A DNA stretch of 17,523 bases from JAPLJQ01 sp037143735. GTDB taxonomy: Bacteria; Desulfobacterota; Syntrophia; Syntrophales; UBA2185. Each line of letters starts with the position of its first letter. The first letter of the stretch is position 1. Made by a program: the position numbers and the translations under genes. A model generated the notes under the pieces. It did not search any database, was not told where the DNA came from, and saw nothing but the letters and a program-made list of their open reading frames with translations. Where the stretch lies: NCBI GenBank assembly GCA_037143735.1, contig JBAWYD010000051.1:1-17523 (forward strand), in the 5' to 3' direction. Below are positions 6,777 through 13,321 of this stretch, piece by piece.

Positions 6777-9653
6777 ATGCAATTGACTCCTTGCCATGCG
6801 AAGTATTTTGCATACGAACTCACGAAGCGGTGTTCGTCAAATAGCTTGGAGAAATTGGCTATGTCCCTGTCTGATGCCCAGGTTGACCTCAACCCCCATC
6901 AGGTGGAAGCGGCCTTGTTCGCTTTCCGGTCTCCGCTCTCAAAAGGGGCCATCCTTGCGGATGAAGTCGGCCTGGGCAAAACGATTGAGGCAGGCATCCT
7001 TCTCTCTCAAAGGTGGGCCGAACGGAAACGAAAGCTTCTCATCATCGTACCCTCCAGCCTTCGCAAACAGTGGAATCAGGAACTGCTCGACAAATTTTTT
7101 CTCCCTTCTCTTATCCTGGAGACAAAATCTTTCAACCTTGAAATAAAGAAGGGCAATCTCAATCCCTTCAATCAAAATGAAGTCGTCATTTGCTCCTATC
7201 ATTTCGCGAGAAGCAAAGATTCATATATCAAGCTGATTAACTGGGATTTGATCGTCATCGATGAAGCCCATCATCTAAGGAACGTCTATAAACCGACAAA
7301 CAAGATTGCGAATACCATCAAGGATGCTGTTGCGCTTTCACCAAAGATCTTGCTGACCGCCACACCTCTCCAAAACACACTTCTCGAATTATACGGCCTT
7401 GTAAGCGTCATTGATGAGTATGCTTTCGGGGATTTAAAGAGCTTCAAGAGCCGGTTTGCGAGGCTGACCGGCGAAGATAATTTCGATGATCTCAAAGGGC
7501 GTCTTAAGCCGATATGCCAGCGGACTTTGAGACGACAGGTTTTGGAATACATAAAATATACGAACCGCATACCGATTACCCAGGAATTCTACCCATCAGA
7601 AAACGAGCAAAAACTATACAATCTCGTTTCCGACTACCTTCAAAGTCCCAATCTTTACGCCCTGCCGGCAAGTCAAAGGCAGTTGATGACGCTAATCCTC
7701 CGGAAGTTACTCGCTTCATCTACCTATGCAATTTCGGTAACACTGGAGGCTCTTGCTAAGCGGTTGGAAGTGATCATAGATCATCATGCCCCGCCGCTCG
7801 CTATTCTTGAAGAAGCCATTTCCGGTAACATAGAAACCTTTGACGAGGTCAAAGAAGAATGGGCCGAAGAAGATGATGAATCCGCCCGGGAAGAGCCTGC
7901 ATATACAGCCGAAGATCTGAAATTAATAAGGGCTGAAATTCATTCCTTGCATGACTTTCATGCGCTGGCCAAATCCATCCAGAAAAATTCAAAAGGTGAA
8001 GTCTTGCTTACAGCCCTTCAGAGGGGATTTGCCCAGGCGCAGGAGAAAGGCGCCAACAAAAAGGCGGTGATCTTTACCGAGTCAACACGAACTCAGGAAT
8101 ACCTGAAAAGAATCCTCGATAACACAGAGCATAGAGGCAAGGTCGTTCTGTTTAATGGTTCCAACAATGACCGTGAATCAAAAGAAATCTACAAAAAATG
8201 GCTTGCCAAACATGAAGGAACCGACAGGGTGACGGGCTCCAGAACGGCCGATATGCGGGCTGCGCTTGTGGACTGCTTCAGAGATGAGGCGGAAATCCTC
8301 ATTGCAACAGAAGCAGGTGCGGAAGGAATCAACCTTCAGTTCTGTTCCCTTGTGGTAAATTACGATCTTCCCTGGAACCCCCAGAGGATCGAGCAGAGAA
8401 TAGGACGATGCCACCGGTACGGCCAGAAGCATGACGTCGTGGTCGTAAATTTTCTGAATAAAAAGAACGCCGCGGATCAGAGGGTATATCAGCTCCTCTC
8501 GGAAAAATTCAGGCTCTTTGAAGGGGTTTTCGGAGCGAGCGATGAGGTGCTTGGGACCCTCGAATCGGGCGTGGATTTCGAGCGACGCATTGCTCAGATT
8601 TACCAGAGTTGCCGCACGGAGGAGGAGATCCAGCGCGCCTTCGATGCCCTCCAAAAGGAAATGGAGACCGAGATCGATGAAACCATGAACATCACAAGGC
8701 AGCGGCTCTTGGAGAATTTCGACGAAGAGGTTCACGAGAAGCTCAAGGTAAATCTTCAGGAGAGCAAGAAATATCTCTCCCGCTATGAAAACTGGTTGTG
8801 GGAACTTACACGATATTACCTTACCCCCTATGCGGACTTTGCATCGGATGACCACTCCTTCATGCTCCGCAAGAATCCTTTCCCTGATGAGAAAATACAC
8901 TCAGGCCCGTATAGAATAGGCAAGAAGATTGAAGACGCCAATACTTACAGAGCAGGCCATCCACTGGCCCAGCGGATTATCGAGACATGCAGGTCCCTCT
9001 CCTTACCCCGGCAGGAATTGACCTTTCATTATTCGACAACCCCGAAGAAGATAACAATTTTAGAATCTTTCGTAAATAAAACAGGCTGGCTCTCCGTTGC
9101 CAATCTCACTATCAGCTCATTTGAAACAGAGGATCATATTCTGTTTTGTGGACTATGCGATGACGGCACAGAACTCGATGAAGAAATATGCCAGAGATTG
9201 TTTTCACTGCTTGCTACGGCAAAGCCACTTGATCTCTTGATGAACGATGAATCCAGGGCACTTCTCAGTCAAATCGAGCAGATGCGGGAAATGGGGATTC
9301 TGCAGGAAACCGCAACGCGTAACGCCGGATTCTTCGATACGGAAATGGGGAAGCTCGAAAAATGGGCGGATGACATAAAAAACAGCCTCGAAATAGAGCT
9401 GAAAGAACTGGACAAGGAGATCAAATTCCGTAAGACCGAGGCAAAGAAGATTCTCAACCTTGAAGAAAAGGTCAGCGCCCAGCGTCAAATCAAGGAGTTG
9501 GAAAAAAAGCGCAACACCCTCCGCATGAACCTCTATCAGGCCCAAGACGAAGTTGACATCAGGAAGGAAAAACTCATCGAAGACATAGAAGCCCGCTTGC
9601 AGCAAAAGCTTGAAAAAAATGAATTGTTTTTTATTCGCTGGAAAGTAATTTGA
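6777..9653 (+). CDS. SNF2-type helicase associated with type III restriction-modification
   Basis: A 958-aa superfamily 2 DNA translocase of the SNF2/RapA group. The first lobe has Walker A DEVGLGKT (residues 62-69), DEAHH (162-166) and TATP (194-197). A strongly acidic linker (about 345-385, EEWAEEDDES) separates it from the second lobe, which starts near 430 (AVIFTESTRTQEYL) and contains ATEAGAEGINLQ (about 510) and QRIEQRIGRCHRYGQ (about 535). Residues about 870-945 are a predicted coiled coil, ending in the family-like tail LFFIRWKVI. SNF2 proteins of this build often lie beside type III mod and res genes, as here, so an accessory role in DNA loading or discrimination is likely but unproven. 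AGGA lies 10 nt before the ATG. The stop codon is inside a perfect inverted repeat. Composition is more A+T rich than the envelope genes, consistent with transfer. Confidence 0.85.
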   Translation: MQLTPCHAKYFAYELTKRCSSNSLEKLAMSLSDAQVDLNPHQVEAALFAFRSPLSKGAILADEVGLGKTIEAGILLSQRWAERKRKLLIIVPSSLRKQWNQELLDKFFLPSLILETKSFNLEIKKGNLNPFNQNEVVICSYHFARSKDSYIKLINWDLIVIDEAHHLRNVYKPTNKIANTIKDAVALSPKILLTATPLQNTLLELYGLVSVIDEYAFGDLKSFKSRFARLTGEDNFDDLKGRLKPICQRTLRRQVLEYIKYTNRIPITQEFYPSENEQKLYNLVSDYLQSPNLYALPASQRQLMTLILRKLLASSTYAISVTLEALAKRLEVIIDHHAPPLAILEEAISGNIETFDEVKEEWAEEDDESAREEPAYTAEDLKLIRAEIHSLHDFHALAKSIQKNSKGEVLLTALQRGFAQAQEKGANKKAVIFTESTRTQEYLKRILDNTEHRGKVVLFNGSNNDRESKEIYKKWLAKHEGTDRVTGSRTADMRAALVDCFRDEAEILIATEAGAEGINLQFCSLVVNYDLPWNPQRIEQRIGRCHRYGQKHDVVVVNFLNKKNAADQRVYQLLSEKFRLFEGVFGASDEVLGTLESGVDFERRIAQIYQSCRTEEEIQRAFDALQKEMETEIDETMNITRQRLLENFDEEVHEKLKVNLQESKKYLSRYENWLWELTRYYLTPYADFASDDHSFMLRKNPFPDEKIHSGPYRIGKKIEDANTYRAGHPLAQRIIETCRSLSLPRQELTFHYSTTPKKITILESFVNKTGWLSVANLTISSFETEDHILFCGLCDDGTELDEEICQRLFSLLATAKPLDLLMNDESRALLSQIEQMREMGILQETATRNAGFFDTEMGKLEKWADDIKNSLEIELKELDKEIKFRKTEAKKILNLEEKVSAQRQIKELEKKRNTLRMNLYQAQDEVDIRKEKLIEDIEARLQQKLEKNELFFIRWKVI

Positions 9654-9679
9654 AAGGTTTTCAAATTACTTGATTTTTT
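9643..9679 (+). terminator. Perfect 13-bp inverted repeat over the helicase stop, followed by a T run
   Basis: The left arm AAGTAATTTGAAA (9643-9655) and right arm TTTCAAATTACTT (9659-9671) are perfect complements with a 3-nt loop, and TTTTTT occurs at 9674-9679. The helicase stop TGA (9651-9653) lies in the left arm. The stem is A+T rich, so it may be a weak intrinsic terminator. Alternatively it is a protein-binding operator ending 9 bp before the fic -35 box. Confidence 0.55.
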
Positions 9680-9680
9680 C

Positions 9681-9709
9681 TTGACAAATACTTTACCAAA
9701 TACTATATG
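9681..9709 (+). promoter_or_regulatory. Strong sigma70-type promoter for fic
   Basis: A perfect -35 TTGACA (9681-9686), a 17-bp spacer and TATATG (9704-9709). Transcription would start near 9716, about 43 nt before the fic ATG, which has AGGGGG at 9745-9750. This gives fic expression independent of the helicase. Confidence 0.72.
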
Positions 9710-9758
9710 GAATTTGCAAAATCTCTATCATGCAAGGAACATATAGGGGGCAAATACT
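9685..9758 (+). repeat. Three direct CAAATACT repeats in the fic promoter and leader
   Basis: CAAATACT occurs at 9685-9692, 9697-9704 and 9751-9758. The first two are spaced 12 bp apart inside the promoter spacer, and the third abuts the ATG of fic. The second and third extend to the 10-mer CAAATACTAT. They are candidates for operator half-sites bound by a winged-helix regulator, possibly Fic itself; binding is an inference. Confidence 0.5.
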
Positions 9759-10922
9759 ATGCAAGAATATCCGCATATTTTATTTCAGAAGAACTGGCAT
9801 CTTGATGAGGAGACCATTTTCATGCTGGGGCAGTGCGAATCCATCATTCAGGCCATTTCCTCGGCCCCGGTCAAGCCGGAATACAGAAAACAGCTACTGG
9901 CGGTATCCTTGAGGAAAGGCGCCAGGGCGACAACGGCCATCGAAGGAAACACTCTGTCCGAAGAGGAAGTAGCCCGTATTGACGAAGGGAAAAACCTTCC
10001 TCCGAGCAAGGAATATCTGCAAGTAGAGGTCAAGAATGTCATTGACGCCTTGAATCAGATCCGTACCGAGGTCATCACGGAAGACAAGGCCTTTGTTTTG
10101 TCCCCGGAGCTGATTGAGAGATTCAACCATTTCGTGGGAAAGAACCTGGGGGATCACTTCCAGAGCATGCCCGGCAAGTTTAGGACGTCCGGACACAACG
10201 TCGTCGTGGGCGGGTACAGGCCGCCGACAGGTGAGGACGTCGTGCCCTTAATGATCCGGTTCTGCGACTGGATGAAGGAAATCTTCCGCTATGAAGAGGG
10301 GAAACAGTCGTTTCAGGAACAGGTTATCCAGGCGATCGTCGCTCATGTATACATCGCCATGATTCACCCCTTCGGAGACGGCAACGGACGAACGGCCCGG
10401 CTGATCGAATTCTATATCCTCCTGCGGGCAGGTTTGCCCGATATGGCCTCGCACATCCTGTCGAACCATTATAACGATACCCGGCAAGAATATTACCGCC
10501 GGCTCGATCTCTGCGTCCGGGAAAGAGACCTGTCCGGTTTTGTCAGGTATGCCATTCTCGGGTTCCGCGACGGCTTAAAGGGCGTTCTGGATATCGTTCA
10601 GGCGAATCTCCTGGAAATGTCATGGCATAAATTCATCTATGACGTCTTGGACAGCAAGAAGGCCACGGGCAAGACCCGCGCCATTGTGAAACGGCGGCGA
10701 ACCCTTGCCCTTCAATTCCCCGTGAACAGATGGCATACCCCCGACGATCTTGTCACCAGCTCCGGCATTCTGGCGAAGGAATATGCTACACTGTCCTCAG
10801 CAACACTCATACGGGACCTTACGGAACTGGAAAGACTTGAACTGGTTGTCAAAGACAAAGACAAATACAAGGGTAACATAGAAATCATGCAAGGTTATAT
10901 GCCGATGCGGAAGACGAAATAG
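9759..10922 (+). CDS. fic: Fic family protein (AMP-transferase) with C-terminal winged helix
   Basis: A 387-aa Fic protein. The Fic core HPFGDGNGR (residues 203-211) is complete, with the catalytic His 203 and the phosphate-binding loop, so transfer of AMP from ATP to a target hydroxyl is expected. An N-terminal inhibitory motif of the (S/T)xxxE(G/N) form is present as TTAIEGN (T58, E62, G63), which makes it a class II, self-inhibited Fic. The flap residues GYRPPTGEDV (about 152-161) precede the core. The last 55 residues or so form a winged helix-turn-helix (TPDDLVTSSGI then SSATLIRDLTELERLELV), a common arrangement in this group and a possible DNA-binding module. It has its own promoter and a good ribosome site 8 nt from ATG. 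The target is unknown. Its position between a helicase and restriction genes suggests a defence or toxin role. Confidence 0.9.
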   Translation: MQEYPHILFQKNWHLDEETIFMLGQCESIIQAISSAPVKPEYRKQLLAVSLRKGARATTAIEGNTLSEEEVARIDEGKNLPPSKEYLQVEVKNVIDALNQIRTEVITEDKAFVLSPELIERFNHFVGKNLGDHFQSMPGKFRTSGHNVVVGGYRPPTGEDVVPLMIRFCDWMKEIFRYEEGKQSFQEQVIQAIVAHVYIAMIHPFGDGNGRTARLIEFYILLRAGLPDMASHILSNHYNDTRQEYYRRLDLCVRERDLSGFVRYAILGFRDGLKGVLDIVQANLLEMSWHKFIYDVLDSKKATGKTRAIVKRRRTLALQFPVNRWHTPDDLVTSSGILAKEYATLSSATLIRDLTELERLELVVKDKDKYKGNIEIMQGYMPMRKTK

Positions 10923-10966
10923 AATGAAAAGACAATGAAACAAGCAACCATGAGGCATCATTTAAA

Positions 10967-11221
10967 ATGACCGATATTGATCCCCGAAAAATCAACATCA
11001 TCATCCAGGAAGGCGAGGAAATTCGACAAACCTCAGATTTGGGTAGCACTACCCAGAAAACTACCCAGAAAACTACCCAGAAAATTTTGGAGCTTATTAC
11101 AGCCAATCCGTCAATAAGCCGTAAGGAATTAGCTGCACAGATCGGCACTACATATAATCTTTATGAAGCAGAAACTATTCGTATTTATCGAGGCTTGGAA
11201 AGTATTTCCGGTTTCGAGTGA
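10967..11221 (+). CDS. Small winged-helix ORF, probable remnant of an AlbA/RecG-like or Fic-type C-terminal domain
   Basis: An 84-aa ORF starting 44 bp after fic. The N terminus (KINIIIQEGEEIR, residues 8-20) resembles the opening of AlbA_2/RecG-like proteins. It runs straight into three TTQK units (28-39) and then a helix-turn-helix start, ILELITANPSISRKELAAQIG (in residues 40-60), which in full-length relatives is the C-terminal winged helix. After AAQIG the expected recognition helix is missing and the tail does not fit the family. The simplest reading is an internal deletion that joined the two ends of a larger gene, followed by loss of the true 3' end. The ribosome site is weak. It may still be expressed as a small DNA-binding protein. 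Confidence 0.45.
   Translation: MTDIDPRKINIIIQEGEEIRQTSDLGSTTQKTTQKTTQKILELITANPSISRKELAAQIGTTYNLYEAETIRIYRGLESISGFE
11048..11083 (+). repeat. Tandem 12-bp repeat, three copies
   Basis: ACTACCCAGAAA is repeated three times without mismatch and in frame, encoding TTQK-TTQK-TTQK. TTQK tandem runs are a familiar linker ahead of winged-helix domains; copy number may vary by slippage. Confidence 0.85.
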
Positions 11222-11252
11222 AGTAAAGCTGATGGCGCCAAAAGAGGAAAAT

Positions 11253-11396
11253 ATGAGGTCGTCGGCAATGATAATGAACGACTATTGTAATCCCCGGCAG
11301 GAGAAACTGATTGCCAAAATTGAAGCTTAGCTGATCCAGAGGAAGACTGAACAGACATTATTCTGCCTTCGCTGGCAGATTGCATGGGGGAGAAAG
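11253..11396 (+). pseudogene. Degenerate 3' end of a second SNF2-type helicase gene
   Basis: The frame shared with the DUF3800 gene encodes EKLIAKIEA (11301-11327), a TAG stop (11328-11330), then LIQRKTEQTLFCLRWQIA (11331-11384). Set against the C terminus of the helicase at 6777-9653 (EKLIEDIEAR then LQQKLEKNELFFIRWKVI), 13 of 28 positions are identical without a gap, including EKLI, IEA, LF and RW. Nucleotide identity is only moderate, so this is a relic of a diverged relative rather than a recent duplicate. The stop falls where the helicase has Arg. The frame is open from 11163, but nothing upstream of 11295 is recognisable. It runs without a stop into the DUF3800 ATG. Confidence 0.5.
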
Positions 11397-12167
11397 ATGA
11401 AATATCGAATTTATATTGACGAAGTCGGCAATCCCGACCTGGAAAGCTCAGAAAATCCGAATCATCAATTTCTCAGCCTCACCGGTGTGATCATAGAGCT
11501 TGGATATGCCGCTTCTGTAGTTCACCCCCAAATGGAGGAAATCAAGCATCGATATTTTCACGCCCACCCCGATGAACCCATCATTTTCCACCGCAAGGAA
11601 ATGTTCAACAACCGTCATCCCTTTGAAACGTTGGCTGATCCTGCGACCAGGAAGGCCTTTGACAAAGAACTCCTTCGCCTTATGAAAGATTGGCAGTATA
11701 AAGTGATCTCTGTATGCCTGGATAAGAAGAGGCACAAAGAAACCTATTCTGTGTGGCGTTTCGATCCTTACCACTACTGTCTGGCTGTCTTGCTGGAACG
11801 ATTTGCATTTTTCTTGAAGCGAAATAATGCCTGTGGCGATGCTATGGCAGAGTCGCGTGGTGGCAGGGAAGACAGGCGGTTGAAGGATTCTTTCGAGCGG
11901 CTTTGGGAAAATGGGACGGATTTCGTTGCTCCTGATCAGTTTCAGGCATGCTTGACAAGCCGTCAATTGAAGGTAAAAACAAAAGCAAACAATATTGCCG
12001 GCCTTCAGCTTTGTGATTTGATTGCGCACTCAAGCCGCAATGAAATTCTGAGGGATCAGCGCTTGTTCAAAGGAAGTATTTTCCCTTTCGGAGAAAAAGT
12101 CATCAAGATTCTTGAAAACAAATATGATCAGGAAGGTCAGCGCTGCTTTGGTAAGAAATTTATTTGA
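11397..12167 (+). CDS. DUF3800 domain protein (RNase H-like fold, probable nuclease)
   Basis: A 256-aa DUF3800 protein. The family hallmark YIDEVG (residues 6-11, D8 and E9; usually YIDESG) opens the first strand. E152 and D159 in AESRGGREDRR, and D207 in LQLCDLIAHSSRNE, complete the acidic set expected for a two-metal RNase H-like active site. The family is frequent in defence islands and mobile elements; its substrate is not established. GGGGGAGA lies just upstream, with 4 nt to ATG. It follows the helicase relic in the same frame and is separated from the HEPN gene by about 200 bp containing several hairpins, so it may be a separate cargo unit rather than part of the mod-res operon. Nothing looks truncated. 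Confidence 0.82.
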   Translation: MKYRIYIDEVGNPDLESSENPNHQFLSLTGVIIELGYAASVVHPQMEEIKHRYFHAHPDEPIIFHRKEMFNNRHPFETLADPATRKAFDKELLRLMKDWQYKVISVCLDKKRHKETYSVWRFDPYHYCLAVLLERFAFFLKRNNACGDAMAESRGGREDRRLKDSFERLWENGTDFVAPDQFQACLTSRQLKVKTKANNIAGLQLCDLIAHSSRNEILRDQRLFKGSIFPFGEKVIKILENKYDQEGQRCFGKKFI

Positions 12168-12177
12168 GGTCAATAAT

Positions 12178-12197
12178 AAAAAAGGCCCTTACGGGCC
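12178..12197 (-). terminator. Intrinsic terminator oriented for the minus strand
   Basis: Read on the minus strand, GGCCC and GGGCC form a 5-bp stem with a 4-nt loop, directly followed by TTTTTT and ATTATT. On the + strand the A run precedes the stem and no T run follows, so it does not fit a terminator for the DUF3800 gene. No minus-strand gene feeding it was found. Confidence 0.45.
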
Positions 12198-12198
12198 C

Positions 12199-12231
12199 GA
12201 TGGCTTCGCCATCCACCTCCGGATAACCGGA
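12199..12231. repeat. Two further hairpins downstream of the DUF3800 gene
   Basis: GATGGC (12199-12204) pairs with GCCATC (12208-12213) around TTC, and TCCGG (12218-12222) with CCGGA (12227-12231) around ATAA. With the stem at 12184-12197 this makes three hairpins in about 50 bp, which could be a structured RNA, a repeat or a recombination site. The remainder of the gap to 12364 is A+T rich, with a TATACT (12283-12288) lacking a properly spaced -35 box. Confidence 0.4.
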
Positions 12232-12364
12232 TTAGTGCCATTCTGACGAATTGATTTTAGGATGTCAAGCTTTTTCTGTCGTTATACTTTTTTTCTTAAA
12301 GGTGGCACAGTTTGATAGTGATTGTAAAACTGCTTGAATGTAAAGAAGGACATAGGTGATATTA

Positions 12365-13309
12365 ATGAACCCAAATTACCATAAGCCATTTTCAAAACTC
12401 CACGAAAAGGCCATTCGGGAGAAGAGTTTGGCGCTTAGTTTGTCTAAGAGACTACGTAACCGTATCTCACGATTATTGTACGAATATAACGATAGTGTAG
12501 GGGTACAACGAGATCCCAATGACCGTTGGATTGATAATTCTGATATCGCTACCGAAATTATTCCGAAATTATATAAATTATATGGGGTTGACAGATTAGA
12601 GGTTAGAGGAGAATCAGGTGGAAAGGTTAAAACCGATCTCAAAGGATTCATCATCGGGTGTTATCCCAACCATGTTTTCGATATCATCCAACTTTGGTAT
12701 GACGATTGTGCCCCCGATAGGCAAAACACTTTCCAGAAGGAGTTGAATCAGATATTTGATGAGGAAGCCTGCCCATGGTGCTTTTTTGATTACAATTTCT
12801 TCAAAATTGATTCGAAGTTCATGGAAGAAAGAGTACAAATGCAAATTCAAGAACTTCTCAGCGAGCAGAGTTATCATGGAGCCATGCAGGAATTTGTTGA
12901 AGCTCGTAACGATTTTTCTTCCGGTGACTTTAAGGGAACCATTCTCAATGCATGTAAAGCATTTGAGAGCGTGATGAAAGTCATTCTCTGCAAAGACGGC
13001 GGTGCAGCAGATGATCTGATAAAGGGCTTGGATAAGGCAGGGATTCTTGATGACATTCCCCAAAACCTGCGGAGGCCATTCGAAACCAGAGTGCTTCAAT
13101 CCGTTCCATTCATGAGGAATACACTTGCCGGTCATGGCCAGGGGCAGCAATTGGTGACTGTCTCACGTGAACTTGCTGAGTTGGGTCTTCATCTATCGGG
13201 TGCTCTGATTCTTTTTTGCATTCGAAGGCAGCTTACCATGAATCCTCCTTCATCTTCAGTCCTGCCAGATATACCTGATGAACTGCCGGAAGACGATGTC
13301 CCGTTTTAA
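12365..13309 (+). CDS. AbiJ-like abortive infection protein with C-terminal HEPN domain
   Basis: A 314-aa protein. The C-terminal third follows the pattern of AbiJ/STM4504-type abortive infection proteins: FSSGDFKGTILNACKAFESV, then a helical segment, then SVPFMRNTLAGHGQG. R251 and H257 in RNTLAGH make the Rx4-6H motif of HEPN ribonucleases, so RNA cleavage is the likely activity. The first 160 residues are helical and match nothing I can name; they may be the sensing part. The tail is Pro- and Asp-rich (PDIPDELPEDDVPF). ATG 12365 has AGGTGA at ideal distance; GTG at 12356, after AAGGA, would add three residues. The stop is 12 bp before mod, suggesting co-transcription. The gene is clearly more A+T rich than mod and res, hinting at a separate origin. 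Confidence 0.72.
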   Translation: MNPNYHKPFSKLHEKAIREKSLALSLSKRLRNRISRLLYEYNDSVGVQRDPNDRWIDNSDIATEIIPKLYKLYGVDRLEVRGESGGKVKTDLKGFIIGCYPNHVFDIIQLWYDDCAPDRQNTFQKELNQIFDEEACPWCFFDYNFFKIDSKFMEERVQMQIQELLSEQSYHGAMQEFVEARNDFSSGDFKGTILNACKAFESVMKVILCKDGGAADDLIKGLDKAGILDDIPQNLRRPFETRVLQSVPFMRNTLAGHGQGQQLVTVSRELAELGLHLSGALILFCIRRQLTMNPPSSSVLPDIPDELPEDDVPF

Positions 13310-13321
13310 AGGATCTTATTG

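Noticed and set aside
11048..11083. Tandem repeat as a CRISPR or iteron array
   Set aside because: There are no spacers, and the units are 12 bp and in frame within an ORF, encoding the TTQK linker seen before winged-helix domains.
11328..11330. In-frame TAG as a pyrrolysine or read-through codon extending DUF3800
   Set aside because: The sequence around it matches a helicase tail, not DUF3800. The DUF3800 ATG has its own ribosome site, and no further sign of recoding is visible.
12236..12308. GTGCCA (12236-12241) and TGGCAC (12303-12308) as insertion sequence ends
   Set aside because: Six bases only, about 60 bp of A+T-rich sequence between, no transposase and no target duplication found.
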